27,049 bases of DNA from Holophaga sp. (GCA_031292735.1 JARLGP010000306.1:1-27049), one strand, 5' to 3'; positions 13,904 to 21,957 are shown, numbered from the stretch's first letter. Notes: a model not told the origin generated them from the sequence alone. A program made the numbers and translations.

Positions 13904-15052
13904 CTATTTGACTTCGAACCCAGCCGCAGCCAATCGAGCAACCAGCGCGTGGCCCAAAGCAACGCTCGGCGTCAGAACCCCGAAGCGTTGCGGAAGATCG
14001 GCCTCGTTGATCGCCAAGGCGAGCGCACTTTCACAGACACATTTCACCGTGACCCGATTGCCTGGATCACCTGCTACGCGCAATGATATCTCTCCTTGCG
14101 ACTCTTCGGCGGTTCGCCCGACGATTCTGCACTCATAGGACCCTGCGTCCATAGCTTGATCCGTCGGTCCGCTTCCAGGAGGCAATATCCTTTGCAATAG
14201 GTTTCGACTTGGGCCAAAGGCGAGCGTTGCGTTCATGATGGCCATGGCTGCAGTGATCCCCAGCGCTTGCAATAAGCCTGATCTCCCGTCGAAGGTCATA
14301 TATTCCTGAAAGGGGAAGTCGTGGCCTCTCAACGCCATGCTTCGGCGGACTGTCCGGGTGTCGCTCACCCCCATGGGGCAGGGCGCAGTCCAGGCATGGA
14401 TTTGACGATCATATTGGACAAACCGTGGATCACGTTCGATCGCCTTGAGGGGGCGGGATAGGCACGGGCCCAGCAAAAACGGATCCCTGGCTTGTTTTAT
14501 GTCGCCAGAAGCGTAGCTAAGACTTTCGTTTGCAATGGTCCCGCCATTGAACGAACCCCCGGTGATCTTGATGTAACTGCGTGCCTCGATCAGACAATTG
14601 CTCAATTTCTCTTCCAGCAGGAACACACCCAGGTCGACCGGCACGGAGCAAACGCCGCAGCCGGGCACGATTTTCAGCTTGCGTTCCTCCGCTTGCCGGT
14701 GATGCCGCTCCATCACGACCTTGATCCAAGCAGGCTCGCCGCCGATGTCGACATAATGAGTGCCAAGCCTTACGCACGCTTCCACAAGCCCGTTGGCATA
14801 AAGTTTAAATGGGCCTGCGGTGCTCAGAACCACTCGCGTTCGCGCGACGAGGGCGTCGAGTTGTGCCTGGTCAGCGGAATCGGCGACCAGAACCGGAACC
14901 CCGGCACCAATGGCCTCGAGCTTCTCCTGGTTCCGCCCAGCAATTGCCCATCGAAGACCGGCGTGGGCATGGTGTCGAAAGTAATGGACGGATTGACGAC
15001 CTGTGAAACCGGTTGCGCCATAAATTACAACGTCGAAATCTTTCGCGATCAT
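13904..15052 (-). CDS. Saccharopine-dehydrogenase-like oxidoreductase (trans-acting enoyl reductase type)
   Basis: The 382-residue protein opens with an NAD(P)-binding Rossmann strand and loop, DVVIYGATGFTGRQ (glycines 12, 15 and 18), followed by AIAGRNQEKL, which carries the Arg favouring NADPH. TAGPFKLYANGLVEACVRLGTHYVDIGGEP is diagnostic of the saccharopine-dehydrogenase-like group that includes the mycobacterial trans-acting enoyl reductases. True saccharopine dehydrogenase activity in lysine metabolism is unlikely, and reduction of a lipid or polyketide-type substrate is the better guess. ATG at 15052 follows GAGG. Codon use is less GC-biased than in the flanking kinase and iron operons, suggesting acquisition with its neighbours. 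It converges on the ArsR-type gene and has no operon partner on its own strand. Confidence 0.88.
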   Translation of the reverse strand: MIAKDFDVVIYGATGFTGRQSVHYFRHHAHAGLRWAIAGRNQEKLEAIGAGVPVLVADSADQAQLDALVARTRVVLSTAGPFKLYANGLVEACVRLGTHYVDIGGEPAWIKVVMERHHRQAEERKLKIVPGCGVCSVPVDLGVFLLEEKLSNCLIEARSYIKITGGSFNGGTIANESLSYASGDIKQARDPFLLGPCLSRPLKAIERDPRFVQYDRQIHAWTAPCPMGVSDTRTVRRSMALRGHDFPFQEYMTFDGRSGLLQALGITAAMAIMNATLAFGPSRNLLQRILPPGSGPTDQAMDAGSYECRIVGRTAEESQGEISLRVAGDPGNRVTVKCVCESALALAINEADLPQRFGVLTPSVALGHALVARLAAAGFEVK

Positions 15053-15182
15053 GAATCCTCAAAATTTTGGTCTATTTGCATGGTGTGTACCGCGCCCGGT
15101 TTTGACCAGAGATTAGCATCAGGCCATCTGCTTGGTGTACTGCCGATTCAATCGGGTCCCATCCTCAGAAGCCGCATTCAGG

Positions 15183-15379
15183 GACTGGTTCACCGTCATC
15201 GCCATCGATCTTCCGGGGCAGGGAGATTCCGAAAAGCCGCTCGATGGCTATGACACACAGACGACCGGGCAGAGAGTACATTCACTTCTCAGTGGCCTTG
15301 TGGGCATTACATTCCAGAAGAACAACCCGGGGCTCTTGCCAAGGAGATCGTTGCGTTTATCGGCACATTGCAGCCGTGA
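15183..15379 (+). pseudogene. Remnant of an alpha/beta-hydrolase gene, truncated and internally deleted
   Basis: Two pieces of one protein family are joined. From 15183 the frame reads DWFTVIAIDLPGQGDSEKPL, then a stretch ending near 15299 in HSLLSGL: the strand-3/4 region of an epoxide-hydrolase or haloalkane-dehalogenase-like protein. From about 15302 a different frame reads GHYIPEEQPGALAKEIVAFI, ending at TGA 15379, which is the catalytic-His region and C-terminus of the same family. The nucleophile elbow, cap domain and catalytic acid are missing between them, and the N-terminal strands are missing upstream. No product can be functional. The join near 15300 marks a deletion that also shifted the frame. 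Confidence 0.75.
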
Positions 15380-15417
15380 GCGTGGGTGTACCGCAGGGGG
15401 CCAGCACGTCGGCTTGC

Positions 15418-16170
15418 CTATTGCTTTCGAGCCCAGGCCCAGAAGACCATCTCCCAGATGGCGATTGCGTTGGCCTCGCTGCGCTCGGCCATCAGACGGC
15501 CGTCGAGGGTCTCGACATCGGCCTCTTTCTCGGTCACGATCTCATGCTCCAGCAAGCGGGGGAGCACAGCTCGGATAATCGCGGCCACGGGGTAGCCGGC
15601 AGTCGGCGTCACGACATTTGCTTCTGCACGTACGCGCTCGACAGAAAGCCCGGCGGCGGTCAGCACCGCATACAGATCGAAACCCATGTGCAGATTTGCC
15701 CCTTCGCGGCGGAGCATCTCGTGGAGCCATGAGCGAACACGATCATGGAGCGGCAGCGAAGCGCGCCTATCGGTGACCTCCACGGTGTCGTGCTCCTGAA
15801 AGGCAATCACTCCGCCAGGGCGGACCGCACGAGCGAGCCGTGTCACGGATTGCGGCGCATCGGGCTGATACATGAGGACGCGGCGGCCAACCGCTGCGTC
15901 CAGCGTGCCGTGGCCCGGAAAGATTGCGTCGAATCCGCCCTCAACGAAGGTAAGGTTGGAAACGCCTGCTTCGCGCGCCCTCTCCCGGGCCATATCGAGC
16001 ATCCTGGGGTTGCGATCGACCGCGAACACGTGTCCCTGGCTTCCGACGCGTTGTGAAAGCATGAGAGAAACCGCGCCCGGCCCGCAGCCGATATCGACGA
16101 CCCGCATGCCCGCTCCGATGCCTGCGTCGGCAAGCATTTGTTCCGTCATCTCATCCACGTGATTCGCCAC
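15418..16170 (-). CDS. Class I SAM-dependent methyltransferase
   Basis: The 250-residue protein has the cofactor-binding motif VVDIGCGPGAVS (24-35), the acidic end of strand 2 at FAVDRN (Asp52), and the post-motif segment RAVRPGGVIAFQEHD (strand 4/5). The C-terminal half (WLHEMLRREGANLHMGFDLY, then a helical end) matches UbiE-like small-molecule methyltransferases. It begins at GTG 16170 with a stop codon three codons upstream, and only about 20 residues precede motif I. Relatives usually have a longer N-terminal helix, so the gene may have lost its 5' end. GGGGGA lies upstream at a slightly long distance. The substrate is unknown. It sits next to the hydrolase remnant and shares the lower GC of this patch. 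Confidence 0.87.
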   Translation of the reverse strand: MANHVDEMTEQMLADAGIGAGMRVVDIGCGPGAVSLMLSQRVGSQGHVFAVDRNPRMLDMARERAREAGVSNLTFVEGGFDAIFPGHGTLDAAVGRRVLMYQPDAPQSVTRLARAVRPGGVIAFQEHDTVEVTDRRASLPLHDRVRSWLHEMLRREGANLHMGFDLYAVLTAAGLSVERVRAEANVVTPTAGYPVAAIIRAVLPRLLEHEIVTEKEADVETLDGRLMAERSEANAIAIWEMVFWAWARKQ

Positions 16171-16422
16171 TTGGCGTCATCCCCCACTGGCGTACTTGAC
16201 CCGCCGTTCAGCGCCGATCATAGCAGCCACCTGCGCCGTTACTCACGCTTGCCGGAAACACACGATCGAGTATCTGCGGTCCGTGAGCTGATCCGGCTAC
16301 TATTGCCCCTGCCGGACCATCGTTGGTGCTCATGCCCATGCAACCGAGGCCGAGGGCTGAAACCTCGAGATCGCTGGTGCCAAGGTCCCCAGCTTCGGCT
16401 GAAAGCCCGTACCGGATCCGGG

Positions 16423-16438
16423 TGTGATCAGGATCACA
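16423..16438. promoter_or_regulatory. Near-consensus CRP/FNR-family binding site
   Basis: TGTGATCAGGATCACA is a dyad with perfect seven-base arms (TGTGATC/GATCACA). It matches the E. coli CRP core TGTGA-N6-TCACA exactly, and in the 16-bp core differs from TGTGATCTAGATCACA only in the middle. It is centred about 210 bp upstream of the porin start and 260 bp upstream of the divergent methyltransferase. A CRP/FNR-family protein is the likely binder. Which gene it controls is inferred. Confidence 0.6.
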
Positions 16439-16465
16439 ACGCGATGGGCAAAATACCTGTTTTTA

Positions 16466-16490
16466 CCAATAGGTTCGTTTCATCTATTGG
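16466..16490. repeat. Inverted repeat CCAATA/TATTGG
   Basis: CCAATA (16466-16471) and TATTGG (16485-16490) are perfect six-base arms around 13 bp, between the CRP-type site and the candidate promoter. It may be an operator. No known regulator is recognised from it. Confidence 0.3.
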
Positions 16491-16550
16491 ATTAAACCTC
16501 GATGCGTCCGGACGGACGAGCAGGAAGAGGATGCTCGAGTAGAGTAGTCA

Positions 16551-16579
16551 TTGAATTTGAGATTGAGACTCTATATCAT
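16551..16579 (+). promoter_or_regulatory. Candidate promoter of the iron operon
   Basis: TTGAAT (16551-16556) and TATCAT (16574-16579) are spaced by 17 bp, matching the housekeeping consensus at four and five of six bases. The spacer contains TGAGATTGAGACTC, only loosely like half of a Fur box, so iron regulation is not demonstrated. Confidence 0.35.
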
Positions 16580-16640
16580 TTTGGCCAGACAGACTCCATC
16601 ACAACTGCTGGGGATCGGGCGAGTCAATCAGGGGGAATCC

Positions 16641-18146
16641 ATGTCCATAGACCTGCTGTATCTGGACAGCGGAGTACGCTTTTGCCGCGCGGCGCCCGGC
16701 CGGATCGCCCTCACTCTTGTCAGCCTGGCCGGTTCGTTGGGAGGAGGGGCGGCCTTGGCGGCTCCGCCGACGGTCCCGGCGCCGGTGGAAACCGTGGCGG
16801 TCCGGCCGGGCCAGGCCAGGACCGGCGCCCTGGGCTTCCTGAACGGCCTTTCCCGGAGCAACTACCTGCTGGGCGACCTGTGGGGGTTCCGCAGCCTGCT
16901 GAGCCGCCATGGGATGACCCTTTCCCTGCAGGAAACCAGCGAGCTGCTCGGCAACGTCGACGGGGGCATCAAGAAAGGGTTCAAGTACGACGGCCTGACC
17001 CAGGCGGTGCTTCAGTTGGATACCCAACGGGCCTTCCACTGGCATGGCGGCACCCTGAACATCAGCGGCCTGCAGATCCACGGCAGCAACCTCAGCGCGG
17101 AAAACCTGGGAACGCTGCAAACGGCCAGCGGCATCGAGGCCGACCGGGCCACCCGCCTCTGGGAATTCTGGTACCAGCAAAGGTTCCTGGAAGACGACCG
17201 GCTCGATGTCAAGCTCGGCCAGCAAAGCCTGGACCAGGAATTCATGGCGAGCCAGAACGCGAACCTGTTCGTCAACACCATGTTCGGATGGCCGATGTTG
17301 CCGTCGGCCGATCTGCCCGGCGGCGGCCCGGCCTACCCCCTTTCCGCCCTGGGGATCCGGTTCCGGGCCCGTCCGGGCGATGCCTTCACCGTGCTGGCAG
17401 GGGTGTTCAACGGCAACCCGGCAGCCTACCCCAGCGACGATTCCCAGCGGGCAAACCCCCACGGCACCAGCTTTCCCCTGCACGGAGGGGTCCTGGCCAT
17501 CGCCGAGCTCCAGTTCGCCTACCCCTCGCTCGGCACGATGATCCAGGCCGACCAGCGGGAACCGCTGGGGCGCACCTACAAGCTCGGGGTCTGGTACGAC
17601 TCGGAACGGTTCGCGGACCAGCGCTTCGACACCCTCGGCCGGTCGCTGGCCGACCCCGGCAGCAACGGCATCCCCCAGACCCATCGGGGCGACCACGGCA
17701 TCTACGTCGTGGCCGATCAGATGCTCTGGCGCGCCCTCGGGGAGCCGGACCAGAACATCAACGTCTTCGTCCGGGCCATGGCTGCGCCGCAGGGTGACCG
17801 CAACCTGATCGGGTTCAGCATGAATGCCGGGTTCACCTTCCATGAGCCGTTCACCCACCGGGACGACGACACGTTCGGCATCGGCATGGGCTACACCAGG
17901 GTGGCCAGCCACGCCAGGGGCCTGGACCAGGACACCGGCGCCTTCGCCGGTTCCTACACCCCCGTGCGGGGAGGGGAGACCTTCGTCGAGGCCATGTATC
18001 AATACCAGGTGAAGCCCTGGTGGCAGTTGCAGCCGGATGTCCAGTACGTCTTCCGGCCCGGAGCCGGAGCCCAGGACCCGAACCGGCCGGCACAGACCAT
18101 CCCCAACGAAACCGTCATCGGGCTGCGGACCAACCTTCTTTTCTAG
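16641..18146 (+). CDS. OprB-family carbohydrate-selective-type porin
   Basis: The 501-residue protein has a signal peptide ending around GGAALAA (about residue 41). An OprB-type barrel follows: LLGDLWGFRSLLSRHGMTLSLQETSELLGN, GGIKKGFKYDG, then VKLGQQSLDQEFM and repeated amphipathic strands, ending in GLRTNLLF with the terminal Phe that the outer-membrane assembly machinery recognises. OprB proteins form substrate-biased channels for sugars. Here the four genes that follow are all for iron uptake, so this member may pass iron or an iron complex instead. That role is inferred from context. ATG 16641 with GGGGGA upstream is preferred over an in-frame ATG at 16551, which would spoil the signal peptide and swallow the promoter. 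First gene of the operon. Confidence 0.9.
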   Translation: MSIDLLYLDSGVRFCRAAPGRIALTLVSLAGSLGGGAALAAPPTVPAPVETVAVRPGQARTGALGFLNGLSRSNYLLGDLWGFRSLLSRHGMTLSLQETSELLGNVDGGIKKGFKYDGLTQAVLQLDTQRAFHWHGGTLNISGLQIHGSNLSAENLGTLQTASGIEADRATRLWEFWYQQRFLEDDRLDVKLGQQSLDQEFMASQNANLFVNTMFGWPMLPSADLPGGGPAYPLSALGIRFRARPGDAFTVLAGVFNGNPAAYPSDDSQRANPHGTSFPLHGGVLAIAELQFAYPSLGTMIQADQREPLGRTYKLGVWYDSERFADQRFDTLGRSLADPGSNGIPQTHRGDHGIYVVADQMLWRALGEPDQNINVFVRAMAAPQGDRNLIGFSMNAGFTFHEPFTHRDDDTFGIGMGYTRVASHARGLDQDTGAFAGSYTPVRGGETFVEAMYQYQVKPWWQLQPDVQYVFRPGAGAQDPNRPAQTIPNETVIGLRTNLLF

Positions 18147-18207
18147 CCAACCAGACCTTTTCCGGCCCGATCCCGGCGCCGAAGTTCAAGGACAAGGAGT
18201 GCGAACC

Positions 18208-19362
18208 ATGTTGCATCGCGGAAGGACCCGGCCGAACAGAGGCTGGCTCGCGCTGGCCACGCTGATCGCGGTGGCGGCGCCGGGGCGGGCGGAGGGGCCC
18301 GCCGGGCTGCTGGAGACCCTTCACCGGCACAAGACCCTGACCTCGACGGTCCCCGACAACGGCGATCTCAATCCCTACGCCATCGTGGTCGCGCCGGTTT
18401 CGGCCGGCCGCATCCGGGCGGGCGACGTGCTGGTTGACAATTTCAATAACATCTCCAACCTGCAGGGAACCGGCGGGACGATCGTGGACTACAACCCGGC
18501 CACCCGGAAAACCACCGTGTTCGCCAGGCTGCCCCAACATCTGCCCCAGTGCCCCGGCGGCGTCGGGCTGAGCACCGCCATGGCCATGCTGAAGACCGGC
18601 TGGGTCATCGTCGGTAGCGCCCCGAGCACCGACGGCACCACCCGCACCCGCGGCGAAGGCGGCCTGATCGTGCTCGACCCCGAGGGCCAGGTGGCCGCCG
18701 TCTGGTCCGGTGCGGACATCAGCTGCCCCTGGGGCAACATCGCCCTGGTGGACAACGGCGCCACGGCGACCTTGTTCGTCACCATGTCCGGTTTCGGCGT
18801 TCCGGGCCCCGAGGTGAAGGATCCCCAGACCGGCTTCCCGGTGACGGTGAAGAAGGCCACCGTGCTCCGCCTGGAACTGGCCATGGCCGACGGGAAGCCG
18901 CCCGTGATCCGGAACCGGACCGTTGTGGCCGACGGCTTCGGCCAGCGCGCCGACCGGGACGTGTTCCTGATCGGCCCGACCGGCCTGGCCCTGGGGGCCG
19001 ACGGCACCCTCTACCTGTCCGACGCGCTGGAAAACCGCATCGTCGCCATTCCGGAAGCCCTCACCCGCACCGGCAGCGCCGGGACCGGCACCCCCGTCAC
19101 CCGGGACGGGCTGCTGCAGCGGCCGCTGGCGCTGGCCATGACCCCCGCCGGGCATCTGCTGGCCTGCAACGGCCGGAACGGGCAGGTGGTGGAGATCGAC
19201 CCCGGCACCGGAAAGCAGCTCTACGCCCAGTGGGTCGACACCAACCAGGCCCAGACCCCGCCGGGCAACGGCGATCTGTTCGGCATCGCCATGACCCAGG
19301 ACGGCAAGGGCTTCTACTACGTGACCGACGACACCAATTTCCTGATGGAGGCCTCGCGATGA
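18208..19362 (+). CDS. Exported beta-propeller protein of the iron operon (NHL/SMP-30-like)
   Basis: The 384-residue protein starts at ATG 18208 behind AAGGAG and has a signal peptide (RGRTRPNRGWLALATLIAVAAPGRA). The mature part is built of propeller blades: VDNFNNISNLQGTGGTIVDY, GLIVLDPEGQVAAVWSG, GLALGADGTLYLSDALENRI, LALAMTPAGHLLACNGRNGQ and FGIAMTQDGKGFYYVTDD. No enzymatic motif is obvious. It is probably a periplasmic scaffold, sensor or ligand-binding protein rather than a lactonase. Its stop overlaps the DyP peroxidase start (ATGA), so the two are made together and may interact. It is not part of the classical EfeUOB set, which makes it the least understood component here. Confidence 0.82.
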   Translation: MLHRGRTRPNRGWLALATLIAVAAPGRAEGPAGLLETLHRHKTLTSTVPDNGDLNPYAIVVAPVSAGRIRAGDVLVDNFNNISNLQGTGGTIVDYNPATRKTTVFARLPQHLPQCPGGVGLSTAMAMLKTGWVIVGSAPSTDGTTRTRGEGGLIVLDPEGQVAAVWSGADISCPWGNIALVDNGATATLFVTMSGFGVPGPEVKDPQTGFPVTVKKATVLRLELAMADGKPPVIRNRTVVADGFGQRADRDVFLIGPTGLALGADGTLYLSDALENRIVAIPEALTRTGSAGTGTPVTRDGLLQRPLALAMTPAGHLLACNGRNGQVVEIDPGTGKQLYAQWVDTNQAQTPPGNGDLFGIAMTQDGKGFYYVTDDTNFLMEASR

Positions 19363-20615
19363 CGGCCAGGCCATGGGGGGGCGCGTCCGTTCGCGGCCTG
19401 CTGATCGCGGCGACCCTGTTTGCGGCCCCGGCGGGCGCCGGCGCGGCGCAGGGGCCTACCGAACCGTTCTGGGGCGGGCATCAAGGCGGCATCGTGACCG
19501 CGGCGCAGACCAACGTCTATTTCGCCTCCTTCGACCTGACGGCGACGCGGCGGGAAGAGGTGGTGGACCTGCTGCGCCGCTGGACCGCCGCCGCCGCCCG
19601 CATGAGCGCCGGCGAAACGGCGGGTCCCCTCACCCAGGACCGGCAGACTCCCGCCGCCGACACCTGCGACGTGCTCGGCTTGCCGCCGTCCCGGTTGACC
19701 GTGACCTTCGGCTTCGGCGCCGGGCTGTTCGTCAAGGACGGCAAGGACCGCTATGGCCTGGCGGCGCGTCGCCCGGAAGCGCTGGTGGACATGCCCACCT
19801 TCACCGGCGACCAGCTGGTGGCCGGCAACACCGGCGGAGACCTGGCGGTGCAGGCCTGCGCCGACGACCCGCAGGTGGCGTTCCACGCCGTGCGCCAACT
19901 GGCGCGCCTGGCCGAGGGGGTGGCCCAGCTGCGCTGGGTGCAGGCGGGTTATTTCGGGAATTTCGGGCCCGGCGCCACCGGGCGCAACCTGATGGGTTTC
20001 CTGGACGGGACCGGCAACCCGGCCACCGGTGATCCGAAGCTGATGGCCACGTTCATCTGGACCGGCGGCGAGGGGCCCGCCTGGATGCGCGGCGGCAGCT
20101 ACCTGGTGGTGCGCAAGTCCCGGATCGCCTTTGAGCACTGGGACCGCATGAGCGTCGCCTTCCAGGAGGAGACCTTCGGCCGGGAAAAAGTGTCGGGCGC
20201 GCCCCTGGGCCGCAACCACGAGAAGGATCCGGTCGACCTGGAAGCGATGGGCCCCGGGGGCGATCCGGCCATTCCCGAGAACTCCCACGTGCGGCTCACC
20301 AACCAGGCCAGCAACGAGGGCATGCAGATTCTCCGCCGGTCCTACAACTACAACGACGGGTTGAGCCTCACCGCCGAGCGCTGGCCGCCCTGGCACCAGG
20401 GCCTCGAATACGACGCGGGCCTGCTGTTCATCTGCTACCAGCGCGACCCCCGCACCGGCTTCATCAGGATGTTCGAGCACGTCTCCAAGATGGACAAGCT
20501 GAACCAGTTCGTCACCACGGTCGGCAGCGGGCTGTTCGCCTGCCCCGGGGGAACCGGCAAGGGCGAATACATCGGGCAAGGGCTGTTCGAACCGCAAACC
20601 CCCACCAGGCCCTAG
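19359..20615 (+). CDS. efeB: Exported DyP-type heme peroxidase (EfeB-like)
   Basis: The 418-residue protein belongs to the dye-decolorizing peroxidases. The signature GFLDG is at 213-217 with catalytic Asp216, the heme-ligand His is His310 in ENSHVRLTNQ, and the distal Arg is in RRSYNYNDG (326-334). In EfeUOB systems this enzyme acts in the periplasm beside the iron permease, oxidising ferrous iron or helping release iron from heme. The N-terminus (about 1-30, VRGLLIAATLFAAPAGAGAA) is a signal peptide but lacks the twin arginines seen in EfeB, which is normally exported folded by Tat. No in-frame RR is available without running deep into the preceding gene. The start ATG overlaps the propeller stop as ATGA, with GGAG upstream. 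Confidence 0.93.
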   Translation: MTARPWGGASVRGLLIAATLFAAPAGAGAAQGPTEPFWGGHQGGIVTAAQTNVYFASFDLTATRREEVVDLLRRWTAAAARMSAGETAGPLTQDRQTPAADTCDVLGLPPSRLTVTFGFGAGLFVKDGKDRYGLAARRPEALVDMPTFTGDQLVAGNTGGDLAVQACADDPQVAFHAVRQLARLAEGVAQLRWVQAGYFGNFGPGATGRNLMGFLDGTGNPATGDPKLMATFIWTGGEGPAWMRGGSYLVVRKSRIAFEHWDRMSVAFQEETFGREKVSGAPLGRNHEKDPVDLEAMGPGGDPAIPENSHVRLTNQASNEGMQILRRSYNYNDGLSLTAERWPPWHQGLEYDAGLLFICYQRDPRTGFIRMFEHVSKMDKLNQFVTTVGSGLFACPGGTGKGEYIGQGLFEPQTPTRP

Positions 20616-20629
20616 ATCAGGAGCACACC

Positions 20630-20974
20630 ATGCATGGAATCAACCCATGGCGAGCCGTAGCGCTCAGTCTCTGCCTCCTCCCGGCCGTGCCCGCCGCCCA
20701 CGGGGAGGAACCGGCCAGCATCGAGGTGACGATCAAGGATCACCGGTTCGCACCGGCGGACGTGCACGTCAAGGCGGGCAAGCCCACCTTCCTGATCGTG
20801 ACCAACCTGGACAGCACCCCCGAGGAGTTCGAGATGCTGCAACTGGCCATCGAGAAAGTCATCCCGCCGGGGACCAAGGCCAGGATCCGGATCCGGCCGC
20901 TGGGACCGGGACGCTACCCGTTCATCGGGGAGTTCCACAAGGACCTGGCGCAAGGCGCCATCCTTTCGGAGTGA
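20630..20974 (+). CDS. Periplasmic cupredoxin-fold iron-uptake protein (EfeO cupredoxin domain/FtrB-like)
   Basis: The 114-residue protein has a signal peptide (about 1-25) and a small cupredoxin domain. The blocks DSTPEEFEM (61-69) and GRYPFIGEFHKDLAQG (94-109) are characteristic of the cupredoxin domain of EfeO and of FtrB-type proteins. The EfeO M75 peptidase-like domain is absent, so this is the short form. The only Cys lies in the signal peptide, so a classical blue-copper site cannot form. Likely metal ligands are the acidic cluster Glu65/Glu66/Glu68, Met69 and His103. It probably binds iron or copper and passes iron to the permease encoded 4 bp downstream. It follows the peroxidase gene by 14 bp with AGGAG in front. 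Confidence 0.88.
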   Translation: MHGINPWRAVALSLCLLPAVPAAHGEEPASIEVTIKDHRFAPADVHVKAGKPTFLIVTNLDSTPEEFEMLQLAIEKVIPPGTKARIRIRPLGPGRYPFIGEFHKDLAQGAILSE

Positions 20975-20978
20975 CCCG

Positions 20979-21812
20979 ATGCTCGCGGCCCTGGTCATCG
21001 TCTTTCGTGAAATCATCGAGGCCGGCCTCATCGTGGGGATCGTGCTGGCGGCCACCAAGGGCGTCCCCCGGCGCGGCTTGTGGGTCGGCTACGGGGTGGT
21101 GGCCGGCACCTTGGGCGCCTGCCTGGTCGCGGCCTGCGCCGGGCGGATCGCTTCCCTGTTCCATGGGGCGGGACAGGAACTGTTCAGCGCGGCCATCCTG
21201 GTCCTGGCCGTGGGGATGCTGGCCTGGCACAACGTCTGGATGGCCAGCCACGGCCGCGCCATGGCCCAGGAGATGCGCGAAGTGGGCTCGGCGGTCGCGG
21301 CCGGGCGAAAGCCCCTGGCCGCCTTGGCCATCGTCTGCGGGGTCGCCGTGCTGCGGGAAGGCTCAGAGATCGTGCTCTTCCTCTACAGCATCGCCGCTTC
21401 CGGCTCCACCTCGGTGGCGGCCATGGCCGCGGGCGGTTCGCTCGGGCTATTGGGCGGCGCCTGTCTTTCGGCGCTCATGTATCTTGGCATGGTGACGATA
21501 CCGGCGCGGCACCTGTTCCGGGTGGCGTCGGGCCTGATCGTCCTGCTGGCCGCGGGGCTCGCGGCCCAGGCCATCGCGCTGGTCCAGCAGGCGGGCTACC
21601 TGGAAGTGCTGACCTCCACCGTTTGGGATTCCTCCTGGCTGCTGGGGGATGACAGCCTGGGAGGGCGCCTGGTCCATACCCTGGTCGGCTACACCGCCCG
21701 GCCCAACGGCGCCCAGATTGCCGCCTACCTGGGAACCATCGTGGCCATCACCTCCCTCATGCGCTTCCTTCCTTCCGGGTCCGCGAAGGCTGGCTTGACC
21801 CGGCCCCGATAG
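20979..21812 (+). CDS. efeU: FTR1-family high-affinity iron permease (EfeU-like)
   Basis: The 277-residue inner-membrane protein has about seven hydrophobic helices and both iron-binding REXXE motifs of the family: REIIE at 10-14 in the first helix and REGSE at 126-130 in the fourth. Length matches bacterial EfeU/FTR1 proteins (about 270-290). It should import ferric iron produced by periplasmic oxidation. The ribosome binding site CGGAG overlaps the end of the cupredoxin gene, so the two are translationally linked. It is the last gene of the operon. No polyferredoxin of the FtrD type follows, which leaves the exported peroxidase as the probable redox partner. Confidence 0.95.
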   Translation: MLAALVIVFREIIEAGLIVGIVLAATKGVPRRGLWVGYGVVAGTLGACLVAACAGRIASLFHGAGQELFSAAILVLAVGMLAWHNVWMASHGRAMAQEMREVGSAVAAGRKPLAALAIVCGVAVLREGSEIVLFLYSIAASGSTSVAAMAAGGSLGLLGGACLSALMYLGMVTIPARHLFRVASGLIVLLAAGLAAQAIALVQQAGYLEVLTSTVWDSSWLLGDDSLGGRLVHTLVGYTARPNGAQIAAYLGTIVAITSLMRFLPSGSAKAGLTRPR

Positions 21813-21957
21813 AGGACCGGGCGCGTCCGTGCAGGAGGCGCCGGAGTCCCAGGTTGGATCCAGGCCTGCCAAGGTCAGGAGGGTGGCCACCCGTGGAACC
21901 TCTCATCTCGTTGGCGCCACCGATACGATCAGGGAGGCATATTGACGACCCGCTGAA

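Larger units (their letters stand above)
16171..16640. other. Intergenic region upstream of the iron operon
   Basis: About 470 bp without a credible gene. The left half (16171-16420) has intermediate GC and no recognised product, and may be debris. The right half is AT-richer and carries the CRP-type site, an inverted repeat and a candidate promoter listed separately, consistent with a long regulatory region for the operon that starts at 16641. Confidence 0.5.

Noticed and set aside
13904..15052. Lysine-pathway saccharopine dehydrogenase
   Set aside because: The protein matches the saccharopine-dehydrogenase-like enoyl-reductase group and there are no lysine genes nearby.
16551..16580. Fur box in the iron operon promoter
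   Set aside because: TGAGATTGAGACTC resembles only one half-site. The mirrored half is too poor to call, so only the promoter is listed.
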